36,356 nucleotides of DNA, from positions 1 through 36,356 of the forward strand of contig CALHWU010000073.1 in NCBI GenBank assembly GCA_938039795.1. The letters run 5' to 3'. Numbering within the stretch: the stretch's first letter is position 1; the number at the start of each line of letters is the position of its first letter. The position numbers and the translations under genes are program-made. Positions 7,507-16,007 of the stretch are shown in pieces. The notes beneath the pieces are model-generated. The model was not told the origin of the DNA and did no database searches. It saw only the letters and a list, made by a program, of their open reading frames with translations. The stretch is from an uncultured Muribaculaceae bacterium. Lineage in GTDB: Bacteria; Bacteroidota; Bacteroidia; Bacteroidales; Muribaculaceae.

Positions 7507-8391
7507 TCAGGGAATAAAGCGATCAAGCACGGTGTCGATCAGATCGACTACAGCCGTACGGTAATTCGGCGTGGCATTGCCGTTCATCCGGTTGGCAATT
7601 ATCGAGCATACGGTCATAGCCCTGTGACCCATCAGAAGCGAGAGTCCCTGCAGCGGAGCCGACTCCATCTCATAGTTGGTGACACGCTGTCCGAGATAAG
7701 AAAATGACTCCAGGCGGCTGTTGATATCCGGATTGGCGAGAGGCAGACGAAGCTCGCGGCCCTGCGGCCCGTAAAAACCGACAGCCGAAATCGTGTTGCC
7801 AAGCGTCATGTCGTCTCTACCGATAAGCTTCACCAGCCCTGGATCTGACGATACGACATACGGGCGTGCCCACATAGGATTCCATCCGGTATGTTCACAA
7901 AGAGCCTTTTCATATCCGAGATCGGCCACATCATTGCGATGCTCATAATAGTTGAGGACGCCGTCAAATCCTATCGACTTGGCAGCTATGACCGGTGTAC
8001 CGATGGGTATGTCGGGCTGCAGCGATCCGGAGGTACCTATTCTCACCATTTCCAAAGACCTTTTGCAGTCTCTTACCTCACGCGTCGTAAAATCCACATT
8101 GGCGAGAGCGTCTAGCTCATTGACCACTATATCAATATTGTCGGGGCCGATGCCATGGCTGAGGCACATTATGCGATGCCCGCGCAACTGGCCTCCGACT
8201 GTGCGGAATTCGCGGTTCTGCACGGTAAAATCTATCCGGTCAAAACGCTCGGCCACGAGGTCGACTCTTGACGGATCGCCGACAAGTATGATTTTGTCGG
8301 CAAGCTGTTCGGGGCGCAGATGAAGATGAAACACACTCCCGTCGGAGTTGATAATGAGTTCGGAAGATTCGATAATGCGTGCCATGATCAT
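7507..8391 (-). CDS. udp: Uridine phosphorylase-like nucleoside phosphorylase
   Basis: A 294-residue member of the PNP/UDP hexameric phosphorylase family, which splits a nucleoside with phosphate into base and ribose-1-phosphate. Visible signatures are VGDPSRVDLVAERFD near residues 37-51, SHGIGPDNIDIVVNEL (phosphate and ribose side), IGTSGSLQPDIPIGTPVIA, and NYEMESAPLQGLSLLMGHRA, whose Met-Glu pair holds the ribose. The pattern is closer to uridine than purine phosphorylases, though base preference is inferred. Two starts are close: ATG 8391 and ATG 8385 (MARIIESSE); the second is equally plausible. It lies between dprA upstream and the AI-2E family gene. Confidence 0.82.
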   Translation of the reverse strand: MIMARIIESSELIINSDGSVFHLHLRPEQLADKIILVGDPSRVDLVAERFDRIDFTVQNREFRTVGGQLRGHRIMCLSHGIGPDNIDIVVNELDALANVDFTTREVRDCKRSLEMVRIGTSGSLQPDIPIGTPVIAAKSIGFDGVLNYYEHRNDVADLGYEKALCEHTGWNPMWARPYVVSSDPGLVKLIGRDDMTLGNTISAVGFYGPQGRELRLPLANPDINSRLESFSYLGQRVTNYEMESAPLQGLSLLMGHRAMTVCSIIANRMNGNATPNYRTAVVDLIDTVLDRFIP

Positions 8392-8419
8392 TAATTGTAT
8401 TGTGTAGTTAAGTTCGAAA

Positions 8420-9529
8420 TTATGCCAGCCTGTATTTAGCTCCAGGAAAAGGAAGTACGATCCCCTTGAATTCCATTTCTATAAGCATTCCTGTCAGACG
8501 TCCGACCGGGATATCGAGATCCACCGACAGACGATTGATCTGAGCCTCCCCTTTTTCCCGCAGATAATCTGTCACCCTCTGCTCCTCTGGACTCATCTCC
8601 GGGAAAAGTGTCGGCTGGCTATGTTCTGTCTGTCGCACCGGCCATCGCATAGCCTCAATAAGATCGTCGGCCGAACCTATCAGCGAGGCCACATTCCTTC
8701 GTATCAAACTGTTGCATCCAGCGCTATATATATCCGACGTACGCCCGGGCAAAGCGAAAACATCGCGGTCGTAGTCAGATGCGATGCGGGCGGTGACCAT
8801 CGCACCACCTTTCTCTGCCGACTCCACAACCATCAGACAGTCGCTCACTCCGGCCACGATGCGGTTGCGTGCCAGAAAGTTGCCTTTGTGTACCGGAGTG
8901 GAACTCGTGTAGTCTGTCAGCAGCATTCCTCCGTGTCTGACTATATCGACCGCCGTGCGTCGGTGCGCTGCCGGATATATGGTGTTGAGGCCATGGGCAA
9001 GGACAGCCACCGTAGGGAGACCATATTCAAGAGCTGCTCTATGGGCCGCGACATCTATTCCGTAAGCCAGCCCGCTCACTACTGCCACCGTGGCATTGAC
9101 CTTGGTGGCAAGCCCCTCCACAAGCTTGCGGCAGAAATCAGTCCCGTATGGAGTGGCATGACGAGTACCTACTATACCGATTGTAAGCATTTCGTTAATC
9201 GGACAGTCGCCGGCCGCATACAGCATCAGGGGAGCATCGGCGCAGTCGTGCAGACGCGAAGGATATTTCTGATCAGTATAATAAATTGGAGTCACGTTGC
9301 CGGCAGCAGTAAAATCAGCCTCTATCGCCGCCGCCTCAAGAATGGCGTTGCGATAGGCCCTTTCGAATATCCTGTTGGAGAAGCCCATGACGGCAGCAAG
9401 CTGCCGGTCGGCAGCCTTGAAAAATTCTTCTTCCGAACCGATGCGCGATAATATCTCCGAAGCAAGCATCTGGTTGATGCCCTTCAGTTGAGAAAACGCT
9501 ATCCGGTATACAAGCCTGTCGCGATCCAT
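8420..9529 (-). CDS. dprA: DNA-processing protein DprA/Smf
   Basis: A DprA homologue, which loads RecA on incoming single-stranded DNA during transformation. I place the start at ATG 9529 (MDRDRLVYRIAFSQL), giving 369 residues; a longer frame would run into the upstream thioesterase gene and adds unconserved residues. An N-terminal helix-hairpin-helix-like part precedes the Rossmann domain, which shows VGTRHATPYG, VVSGLAYGIDVAAHRAAL, FLARNRIVAGVSDCLMVVES and a GGAMVTARIA stretch. A winged-helix C-terminus follows (about residues 300-369). The spacing of 11 bp to the thioesterase gene suggests one transcript. Confidence 0.92.
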   Translation of the reverse strand: MDRDRLVYRIAFSQLKGINQMLASEILSRIGSEEEFFKAADRQLAAVMGFSNRIFERAYRNAILEAAAIEADFTAAGNVTPIYYTDQKYPSRLHDCADAPLMLYAAGDCPINEMLTIGIVGTRHATPYGTDFCRKLVEGLATKVNATVAVVSGLAYGIDVAAHRAALEYGLPTVAVLAHGLNTIYPAAHRRTAVDIVRHGGMLLTDYTSSTPVHKGNFLARNRIVAGVSDCLMVVESAEKGGAMVTARIASDYDRDVFALPGRTSDIYSAGCNSLIRRNVASLIGSADDLIEAMRWPVRQTEHSQPTLFPEMSPEEQRVTDYLREKGEAQINRLSVDLDIPVGRLTGMLIEMEFKGIVLPFPGAKYRLA

Positions 9530-9540
9530 ATTGAGAGAGG

Positions 9541-9969
9541 TCAGTCGTTGATATATTCCGAAAAGGCTTCGGCAAGAGCGTCGCCACGGGTCAGACGTCC
9601 GTTTTCCAGACATACGACCTCGACACGCGCCCTCACCACCGGTTCGCCTCCGGATGTACGAAAGATATCCTGACGGAAAACGAATTTTGCTCCTTCACGG
9701 CTTATAGCCAGACAGGAGTCCATGGAGTCGCCCGAACGGAGCGGATGCAGATACTCGATCTCCACCTTGCGGAGCACCGGATCGATCCCCTGCTCATGCA
9801 TGGAGGCGAATGACAGACCTGCGGCATCGCAGAACGCGTGACGCGTATGCTCGAGATAGTGGAGATAGTTTGCATTGTTTACTATCCCCTGCACGTCGAG
9901 CTCGTAATCGCGCACCTTCAGCGGCAATATGAAGTCATAGGCAGTGTTGTTGGCTTTATTCCTGACCAT
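9541..9969 (-). CDS. Acyl-CoA thioesterase, YbgC/FadM-type hot-dog fold
   Basis: A 142-residue single hot-dog-domain protein of the 4-hydroxybenzoyl-CoA thioesterase family. The signature is VRDYELDVQGIVNNANYLHY followed by LEHTR: the Asp of this block (here in ELDVQG) is the usual catalytic residue, and NNANYLHYLEHTR forms the conserved helix. It hydrolyses acyl-CoA thioesters in the cytoplasm; substrate length is not readable. It is the first gene of a minus-strand run with dprA, udp and the AI-2E family gene. Start ATG 9969 gives the normal family length. Confidence 0.88.
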   Translation of the reverse strand: MVRNKANNTAYDFILPLKVRDYELDVQGIVNNANYLHYLEHTRHAFCDAAGLSFASMHEQGIDPVLRKVEIEYLHPLRSGDSMDSCLAISREGAKFVFRQDIFRTSGGEPVVRARVEVVCLENGRLTRGDALAEAFSEYIND

Positions 9970-10018
9970 GTCATGAAAATTTTGGTGTAAAAATACTCAA
10001 AAAAAGCGGGTTGATCAG

Positions 10019-10026
10019 TAATTTTG
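10019..10026 (+). promoter_or_regulatory. -7 promoter element of the DUF486 gene
   Basis: TAATTTTG at 10019-10026 is an exact TAnnTTTG box. A TTG that could extend the downstream reading frame lies inside this box (10024), so it cannot be the start codon; the ATG at 10051 is left with a leader of about 20 nt. The -33 region is poor. Confidence 0.5.
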
Positions 10027-10050
10027 CAGGCAAATTTTCTTTATCACTAT

Positions 10051-10422
10051 ATGTCAACCGTAATATCAACCTTAATATTGCTGGTTATCAGCAATATATT
10101 CATGACATTCGCCTGGTACGGCCATCTTAAGCTCTCCTCTGCCGGCATATCGACAAGCTGGCCACTCTACGCGGTCATATTGTTTTCATGGGGAATAGCC
10201 CTGCTCGAATATTGCTGTCAGGTGCCGGCCAACCGTATCGGATATGAGGGCAACGGCGGTCCCTTCTCGCTGATACAGCTCAAGGTAATGCAGGAGGTGA
10301 TAACGCTGGTGGTCTTCGTCGTCTTCAGCCTGATAGCGTTCGAAGGGTTCGAATTGAGATGGAATCATATAGCGGCTTTCGTGCTGCTTGTCGGCGCTGT
10401 CTACCTCGTGTTCATGAAGTGA
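10051..10422 (+). CDS. DMT-like small membrane protein, DUF486 family
   Basis: A 123-residue protein with four hydrophobic helices. The characteristic sequences are FMTFAWYGHLK near the start, SWGIALLEYCCQVPANRIGY in the middle, and FSLIQLKVMQEVITL, all features of DUF486 proteins in the drug/metabolite transporter superfamily. No substrate is known for the family. I chose ATG 10051 because the promoter box overlaps the only upstream alternative. It faces serA tail to tail with a long hairpin between. Confidence 0.85.
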   Translation: MSTVISTLILLVISNIFMTFAWYGHLKLSSAGISTSWPLYAVILFSWGIALLEYCCQVPANRIGYEGNGGPFSLIQLKVMQEVITLVVFVVFSLIAFEGFELRWNHIAAFVLLVGAVYLVFMK

Positions 10423-10441
10423 ACCGACTGCGCAGACACAA

Positions 10442-10482
10442 AGCTGGCGCCGCATCCCAGCTAAAGGGATCAGGCGCCAGCT
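10442..10482. terminator. Two-part hairpin between DUF486 gene and serA
   Basis: AGCTGGCGCC at 10442-10451 pairs perfectly with GGCGCCAGCT at 10473-10482. Inside, ATCCC pairs with GGGAT after a small bulge, leaving a 7-nt loop. It sits between convergent genes and has no long T run on either side, so it may act as an mRNA 3' end as well as a terminator. Confidence 0.6.
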
Positions 10483-10520
10483 GCGTGTTATGACGGATCA
10501 GTATCCCGGACAGGACCGCA

Positions 10521-11441
10521 TTACTTGTTTACGCGGTATTTGTCAATGCCCTCCTTGAGGAAGTCGACAATCTGACGGGCGGCGGCAATGCCGGCATTGA
10601 TATTGGCCTCGCTGGTCTGGGCGCCCATTTTCTTCGGCGTAAAAAATACTCTTTCGCCAAAACGTGCTGACAGTTCATCGGCATTGTCGGGCTTCACGTC
10701 AGCCACATATTTTAGATCGGGCCTCTCCTCAAGGGCCTGCAGCAGCCCCTCCTCGTCAATCACCTCCTTGCGGGCGGTATTGATCAGCACTCCCCCTTTG
10801 GGCATCAGCGTTATCAGTTCGCGGCCTACCGACCGGCGGGTGGCGTCGGTAGCGGGAATATGAAGCGATACGATCTTGTTGTCGGCATAAAGCGATTTCA
10901 GGTCGTGCACCGGTTTCACTCCGGCCTCCGTCATCACCTCATCCGGACAGAACGGATCGAGAGCCGACACCTCCATACCGAAACCTTTGGCGATACGGGC
11001 CACATTACGACCCACCTGACCGAATGCATGTATGCCGAGACTCTTTTCCTTAAGTTCCGAGCCGGATGTGCCATTATATCCGTTACGCACAGCCATTACA
11101 GCCATACCGAACACCAGTTCGGCCACTGCATTGGAATTCTGCCCGGGAGTATTCTCGACGCAGACGCCGTGGGCCGTAGCGGCCTGGAGGTCAATATTGT
11201 CGTAGCCTGCTCCAGCTCTGACCACTATTTTCAGTTTTTTTGAGGCATCAAGCACCGCGGCATCGACCTTGTCGGAACGCACTATGAGAGCGTCCACATC
11301 GGCCACGGCATCGAGCAGCTGCTGCTTATCCTGATACTTTTCCAGAAGCATGAGTTCGTAGTCTGCCTCTTCTATCACTTTACGTATGCCGTCGACAGCT
11401 ACGGCAGCAAACGGTTTTTCGGTAGCGACGAGTACTTTCAT
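10521..11441 (-). CDS. serA: D-3-phosphoglycerate dehydrogenase, lysine (type IIIK-like) form
   Basis: A 306-residue NAD-dependent dehydrogenase that starts serine synthesis from 3-phosphoglycerate. It has VVRAGAGYDNIDL (residues 73-85), a Rossmann motif GIHAFGQVGRNVARI (136-150) in which the first Gly of GxGxxG is Ala, and INTARKEVIDEEGL near 220. At the place of the usual TPH(L/I)GA catalytic histidine it reads TPKKMGAQTSEAN (268-280), so lysine replaces histidine. This form is known from Bacteroides and Entamoeba enzymes. There is no C-terminal ACT domain, so serine feedback must differ from the E. coli enzyme. It follows serC by 9 bp. Confidence 0.92.
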   Translation of the reverse strand: MKVLVATEKPFAAVAVDGIRKVIEEADYELMLLEKYQDKQQLLDAVADVDALIVRSDKVDAAVLDASKKLKIVVRAGAGYDNIDLQAATAHGVCVENTPGQNSNAVAELVFGMAVMAVRNGYNGTSGSELKEKSLGIHAFGQVGRNVARIAKGFGMEVSALDPFCPDEVMTEAGVKPVHDLKSLYADNKIVSLHIPATDATRRSVGRELITLMPKGGVLINTARKEVIDEEGLLQALEERPDLKYVADVKPDNADELSARFGERVFFTPKKMGAQTSEANINAGIAAARQIVDFLKEGIDKYRVNK

Positions 11442-11450
11442 GGCGCGTTG

Positions 11451-12524
11451 TCAGTGTTTGTTTTGGAATTCGTTCATTGCGTCGACGAGAGCGCGGACGC
11501 TTTCGATCGGAAGAGCGTTGTAGAGCGAGGCACGGAAGCCGCCTACGGAGCGGTGGCCCTTGATGCCCACAATGCCGCGGGCCGATGCGAAGTCGACGAA
11601 TTCTTTTTCAAGCTCCTTGTACTCTGGCTTCATGACGAAGCATACGTTCATTATCGAGCGGTCGGCGTGATCCTTTACAGTTCCCTCGAACATGCGCGAC
11701 GAATCTATGGCTTCATACAGGACAGCCGCCTTGGCGAGATCGCGTTTCTCAAGCTCTCGCACGCCGCCCTGCTCCTTATACCAGCGCAGAGTCTGGAGAG
11801 CGGAGAATACCGGAAGCACCGGAGGTGTGTTGAACATCGAATCCTTCTTGATATGCGTGCGGTAATCGAGCATCGTGGGGATGACGCGGTCGACATGTCC
11901 GAGAGCGTCCTCTCTGACTATTATTATAGTAGCCCCGGCTGGCGCGAGATTTTTCTGTGCGCCTGCATATATTATGTCGTATTTGGCCACATCGACCGGA
12001 CGCGAGAAGATGTCGGACGACATATCGCATACCAGACGAACATTCCCGGCATCCGGATCCTTACGGATCTCTGTGCCGTAGATAGTATTGTTGGATGTGT
12101 AGTGGAAATAATCGGCATCCTGCGGGATTGTGAAATCCTTGGGAATATAGTTGAAGTTAGAATCCTTCGACGACGCCACCACATCGACTTCGCCGAAGAT
12201 CCTTGCCTCCTTGATGGCATTTACAGCCCATGTGCCGGTCTCAAGATAGGCGGCTTTACGGGCCAGGAGATTGAACGGCACCATGCAGAACTGCAGGCTG
12301 GCGCCTCCGCCGAGGAACAACACAGAGTATCCTTCAGGAACGTCAAGAAGCTCCTTGACAAGCGCACGGGCCTCTTCCATTACGGCGACGAATTCCTTGC
12401 TGCGGTGCGACACCTCAAGGAGCGAAAGCCCGGTTCCGGCGAAGTCGATCACGGCTTCGGCGGTATTTTTGATTGTGTACTGGCTCAGAATGGATGGGCC
12501 TGCGTAGAAATTGTGTTTGTGCAT
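11451..12524 (-). CDS. serC: Phosphoserine aminotransferase
   Basis: A 357-residue class-V PLP aminotransferase, converting 3-phosphohydroxypyruvate and glutamate to phosphoserine. The start MHKHNFYAGPSILS is the family N-terminus, SHRSKEF near residues 39-45 binds phosphate, GGGASLQF near 72-79 contacts PLP, and YAGAQKNLAPAG holds the Schiff-base lysine (K191). The end carries GIKGHRSVGGFRASLYNAL. All expected motifs are present. It is the first gene of the serC-serA operon and has its own near-consensus promoter. It diverges from the oxalate locus across a 218-bp gap. Confidence 0.95.
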   Translation of the reverse strand: MHKHNFYAGPSILSQYTIKNTAEAVIDFAGTGLSLLEVSHRSKEFVAVMEEARALVKELLDVPEGYSVLFLGGGASLQFCMVPFNLLARKAAYLETGTWAVNAIKEARIFGEVDVVASSKDSNFNYIPKDFTIPQDADYFHYTSNNTIYGTEIRKDPDAGNVRLVCDMSSDIFSRPVDVAKYDIIYAGAQKNLAPAGATIIIVREDALGHVDRVIPTMLDYRTHIKKDSMFNTPPVLPVFSALQTLRWYKEQGGVRELEKRDLAKAAVLYEAIDSSRMFEGTVKDHADRSIMNVCFVMKPEYKELEKEFVDFASARGIVGIKGHRSVGGFRASLYNALPIESVRALVDAMNEFQNKH

Positions 12525-12557
12525 GAGGCAAATGTTTTAGAGTAGATGTTGTGACGG

Positions 12558-12590
12558 CAAATATAAAGAAAAAATTCTGTAATTGACAAA
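12558..12590 (-). promoter_or_regulatory. Promoter of the serC-serA operon
   Basis: Read on the minus strand, TTTG (12590-12587), 21 nt, then TATATTTG (12565-12558). Both elements match the Bacteroidetes consensus exactly. Transcription would start about 30 nt before the serC ATG. Confidence 0.75.
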
Positions 12591-12673
12591 TATTCATGAG
12601 AAACTTTTCACGAGTCAGTGACGATGGACAGCGAACCAATATTGCCACTGGAATGTTTTAAGTCTGTAACATG

Positions 12674-12707
12674 ATTGTCACACACAATACTGTCACATGA
12701 ATATTTG
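12674..12707 (+). promoter_or_regulatory. Probable promoter and repeat-rich control region of the oxalate locus
   Basis: AATATTTG at 12700-12707 is one base off TAnnTTTG, and ATTG at 12674-12677 could serve as -33 box (22 nt apart). Between and over them are a small dyad, ATTGT-cacac-ACAAT (12674-12688), and two direct copies of TGTCACA (12677-12683 and 12691-12697). A regulator could bind here; which one is unknown. The start codon of the first oxalate gene is at 12743. Confidence 0.45.
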
Positions 12708-12742
12708 GAATTAACTACAACTAACATAAAATTATTTCTACT

Positions 12743-14041
12743 ATGAACACAGCTCCCTTACAAGGCATCAAAGTGGTAGACTTCACAAACGTCCAGTCTG
12801 GCCCTTCATGTACTCAGCTCCTCGCGTGGCTTGGCGCGGATGTAGTCAAGATCGAACGTCCCGGCACAGGCGACGCGACCCGCAACGAACTGCAGTTTGA
12901 TCCCGACTGCCCGAGCTACTACTTCCTTCAGCTCAACTCCGACAAGAAATCTCTTGCCCTCGACGCAGCCACCCCCGACGGCAAGGATATCCTGACACGC
13001 CTCATCAAGGAATGTGATATATTTGTGGAAAACCTCCATCCGGGAGCCATGGACAAGCTCGGCTTCAGCTGGGAAGTGGTCCACAAACTCAATCCGAGAT
13101 GTATCTACGGCACGATCAAGGGATTTCCTTCAAGCTCCAGATATGCCGGCCTCAAGGCCTACGAGCCTGTAGCCCAGGTTACGGCAGGAGCAGCTTCCAC
13201 CACCGGATGGTGGGAAGGCCCCGACAACGTGCCTACTCAGAGCGGCGCGGCTCTTGGTGATTCCAACACCGGCATGCATCTTACCATCGGATTGCTCGCC
13301 GCTCTATGCCAGAGAGAGAAGACCGGCGAGGGATGCTACGTGTATCAGTCGATGCACAACGCATGTCTCAACCTCTGCCGAATCAAGACCCGCGACCAGC
13401 TGACTCTTGACCGCATCGGCTATCTGACACAGTTCCCGCAGTATCCCGACGGCAAGTTTGGCGACTTCGTGCCACGCTCGGGCAACCAGGAAGGATCGGG
13501 AGTGCTCGGATGGACCTACAAATGCAAGAACTGGGCCAACGATCCCAACGATTACGTCTACGTGATACTCCAGCGCGGAGCAAAAGACTTCGAGCTCGCA
13601 TGCAAGGCTTTCGGCTTCGAGGACTGGCTTACCAACCCCGACTTCAACACAGCCGATGCCCGCGACAAACACAAACAGGAGGTATGGGCCCGCATACAGA
13701 AGTTCTGTCTCGACAAGACCAAGTTTGAAGTCACCGAGATCCTGTCGAAAGCCGGTGTGCCCGTAGCTCCAGTATTGAGTACAAAGGAGATCATGACCGA
13801 CGAAAGTCTGTATGACGGCAATACCCTCGTCAAGATCAACCAGGGAGGCAAGATCGGTGAATTCGTCACTGTAGGCGTTCCTTTCACACTCTCCAATTTC
13901 CAGCCCACCTACGGGCCTTGTCCGACGCTCGGCGGCAATACGGATGAAGTGCTCAAGAGTATCGGCTATACCGACGAACAGATCGCATCGTTCGCCAAGA
14001 ACGGCACTACAGCACCCATGCCAAAGGCAGCTGCCAAATAA
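12743..14041 (+). CDS. frc: Oxalate/formyl-CoA:CoA transferase (class III CoA transferase)
   Basis: A 432-residue class III CoA transferase that loads oxalate with CoA, normally from formyl-CoA. Family landmarks follow the Oxalobacter enzyme closely: VDFTNVQSGPSCTQ (Gln18), GADVVKIERPGTGD, LKAYEPVAQ (Tyr140), and SGAALGDSNTGMHLTIGLLA, where Asp173 is the catalytic aspartate that forms the acyl anhydride. Two differences stand out. The residue matching Oxalobacter Trp48 is Glu49 (TRNELQ instead of TRGWLQ), and the flexible tetraglycine loop is replaced by GNQEGSGVLG (247-256). The donor could thus be formyl-CoA or another acyl-CoA such as succinyl-CoA. It is the first gene of a locus with oxalyl-CoA decarboxylase 115 bp downstream, which strongly supports oxalate as substrate. 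Confidence 0.88.
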   Translation: MNTAPLQGIKVVDFTNVQSGPSCTQLLAWLGADVVKIERPGTGDATRNELQFDPDCPSYYFLQLNSDKKSLALDAATPDGKDILTRLIKECDIFVENLHPGAMDKLGFSWEVVHKLNPRCIYGTIKGFPSSSRYAGLKAYEPVAQVTAGAASTTGWWEGPDNVPTQSGAALGDSNTGMHLTIGLLAALCQREKTGEGCYVYQSMHNACLNLCRIKTRDQLTLDRIGYLTQFPQYPDGKFGDFVPRSGNQEGSGVLGWTYKCKNWANDPNDYVYVILQRGAKDFELACKAFGFEDWLTNPDFNTADARDKHKQEVWARIQKFCLDKTKFEVTEILSKAGVPVAPVLSTKEIMTDESLYDGNTLVKINQGGKIGEFVTVGVPFTLSNFQPTYGPCPTLGGNTDEVLKSIGYTDEQIASFAKNGTTAPMPKAAAK

Positions 14042-14067
14042 TATACTCCGGACACTGCGTCCGACTC

Positions 14068-14105
14068 TACCCGGCCGGAAACCCATTCCTGTTCCCGGCC
14101 GGGTA
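14068..14105 (+). other. Hairpin between CoA transferase and decarboxylase genes
   Basis: Arms 14068-14082 and 14091-14105 pair over an 11-bp perfect CCCGGCCGG-type stem, then 3 more pairs after one mismatch, with an 8-nt loop. There is no T run after it, so it looks more like an RNA-stability or processing element than a full terminator. The rest of the gap to ATG 14157 is plain leader. Confidence 0.6.
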
Positions 14106-14156
14106 TCCGACAAAAAGTCATTTTATCAACATTTACCTATCATTTAAGTACATCCG

Positions 14157-15896
14157 ATGTCAACCACACCAACCACACCCAATCCCTCAACACAAGCTCC
14201 CCACTTCCCGGAGCAGGTGACAGGTATGTATATTCTCGCGCGAGCGCTCAAAAACGCAGGAATCGACGTCATGTATGGCCTTGTCGGCATCCCGGTGACC
14301 GAAATGGCATATATCGCCCAGGCCCAGGGCATCCGTTTCATAAGCTTCAGGCATGAACAGCAGGCCGGTATGGCTGCCGCCACCCACGGCTTCCTGACAA
14401 AGAAACCGGGAGTATTGCTCACTGTATCGTCCTTAGGCTTCATGAACGGACTGACAGCCACAGCCAATGCCACTGTCAATTGTTACCCCATGATACAGAT
14501 CTCCGGATCAAGCGTCAGAGAGCCGATAGATCTCGAACAGGGCACCTACGAAGGACTCGATCAGCTCAACGTGGCCAAAGGCCTTGTCAAGGCCGCCTAT
14601 CGCGTGAACCGTCCGGAAGACATACCCACAGCCGTTGCAAGAGCCTACAGAGCAGCCGTCTCGGGTCGTCCGGGCGGAGTATATCTTGATGTCACTACTC
14701 CATGCCTCGGGGCTGTGATGAACCACGACGACGCCGAGAAGCTGCTTTTCAAGCCGGTGGATCCCTGTCCGGCCATGGTGCCGTCGCCTGAATCGGTGGA
14801 TCGCGCGATAGAGCTTCTGGCTTCAGCGCGGCATCCGGCCATCCTGCTCGGCAAAGGCGCTGCCTACGCACAGGTCGACGACAAGATCAAGCAACTCGTC
14901 GAAAAGACCGGCATACCGTTCTACCCGATGTCGATGGCAAAGGGGCTCATGCCCGACAACCATCCGCTGAGCGCCATCTCAGCCAGAAGCACGATCATGG
15001 AGAAGGCCGACGTAGTGATGCTAATCGGCGCCAGACTCAACTGGCTCCTATCGCGCGGACATGGCAAATGGAATCCCGCCGGCAAATTCATACAGCTTGA
15101 AATCGATCCCGAGGAGATCGACTGCAACCGCCCGATAGCGGCGCCGGTAGTAGGCGATATCGAAAGCTCGCTCGACGCGATCCTCGCCAAGCTGCCCGGA
15201 ACGAAGCTCAATATGGATCCGGCATGGGTGAAAGGCATTCAGGACGAGTCGAAGGTCAAAAACGCCAAGTTTCTGGAGCGTCTGGAGCCGCAGACCGTGC
15301 CGATGACCCACTGGAGTGCTCTGAGCGCAGTAAAGAAAGTGCTTGAGGCCAACCCTGACACTATACTGGTCAACGAGGGAGCCAACACTCTTGACGACAC
15401 CCGCGACAGTGTCGACATGTTCCTCCCCCGCCACCGTATCGACTGCGCGACATGGGCCATCATGGGCATGGGCATGGGATCGGCCATTGGAGCGGCCGTA
15501 GCCACAGGAAAGAGCGTAGTGGCTGTTGAAGGCGACAGCGCCTTCGGCTTCTCCGGGATGGATTTCAGCACTATATGCCGATTCAATCTGCCAGTTACAG
15601 TAGTGATATTCAACAACGGAGGCATATACAACGGTATCGGTGAAAACCTCAGCAAGGATGGCGACCCCGCTCCGACCACACTCGATGTAAAGGCTCGCTA
15701 TGACAAACTGGGCGACGCATTCGGTGCCAAGACTTACTATGCGACCACTCCTGCCGAGCTCGAAAGCGCGCTGACCGAGGCTGTAGCCTCGAAGCGACCG
15801 TGTCTGATTGATGCGCAGCTCGCCGCCGATTCAGGCAAGGAAAGCGGACATATCGGGTATCTCAATCCTACGCCTCTTATCAATATCGTAGTATAA
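14157..15896 (+). CDS. oxc: Oxalyl-CoA decarboxylase
   Basis: A 579-residue thiamine-diphosphate enzyme that turns oxalyl-CoA into formyl-CoA and CO2. It keeps the active-site set known from the Oxalobacter enzyme: YGLVGIPVTEMA near the start, FRHEQQAG with the ThDP-activating Glu67, QGTYEGLDQ with Tyr131-Glu132, GANTLDDTR, the ThDP/Mg motif EGDSAFGFSG (458-467) reaching to NNGGIY (486-491) with Tyr491, and a C-terminal ESGHI with Ser563. Thus it is very likely a true Oxc, not acetolactate synthase. The N-terminus has about 15 extra Thr/Pro-rich residues. It is flanked by frc and a permease, each gap holding a hairpin. Confidence 0.96.
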   Translation: MSTTPTTPNPSTQAPHFPEQVTGMYILARALKNAGIDVMYGLVGIPVTEMAYIAQAQGIRFISFRHEQQAGMAAATHGFLTKKPGVLLTVSSLGFMNGLTATANATVNCYPMIQISGSSVREPIDLEQGTYEGLDQLNVAKGLVKAAYRVNRPEDIPTAVARAYRAAVSGRPGGVYLDVTTPCLGAVMNHDDAEKLLFKPVDPCPAMVPSPESVDRAIELLASARHPAILLGKGAAYAQVDDKIKQLVEKTGIPFYPMSMAKGLMPDNHPLSAISARSTIMEKADVVMLIGARLNWLLSRGHGKWNPAGKFIQLEIDPEEIDCNRPIAAPVVGDIESSLDAILAKLPGTKLNMDPAWVKGIQDESKVKNAKFLERLEPQTVPMTHWSALSAVKKVLEANPDTILVNEGANTLDDTRDSVDMFLPRHRIDCATWAIMGMGMGSAIGAAVATGKSVVAVEGDSAFGFSGMDFSTICRFNLPVTVVIFNNGGIYNGIGENLSKDGDPAPTTLDVKARYDKLGDAFGAKTYYATTPAELESALTEAVASKRPCLIDAQLAADSGKESGHIGYLNPTPLINIVV

Positions 15897-15910
15897 TACG
15901 CGTATACCTT

Positions 15911-15956
15911 AAAGCCCGGAGCTACCGCCATCCGGTCATTGTAGCCCCGGGCTTTT
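15911..15956 (+). terminator. Hairpin with short T run after oxc
   Basis: AAAGCCCGG-A-GCTAC (15911-15925) pairs with GTAGC-C-CCGGGCTTT (15941-15955) with one mismatch, and the arm runs into TTTT. It resembles a rho-independent terminator or attenuator inside the locus, so the downstream permease may be expressed less or from another start. Confidence 0.6.
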
Positions 15957-16007
15957 CGAATTTCACGTTTCCAGAATTAAAACATTCAACCAAAAAAATC
16001 CCCTGTT

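Noticed and set aside
11448..12545. Long plus-strand open frame opposite serC
   Set aside because: Antisense shadow; serC has every family motif and a consensus promoter.
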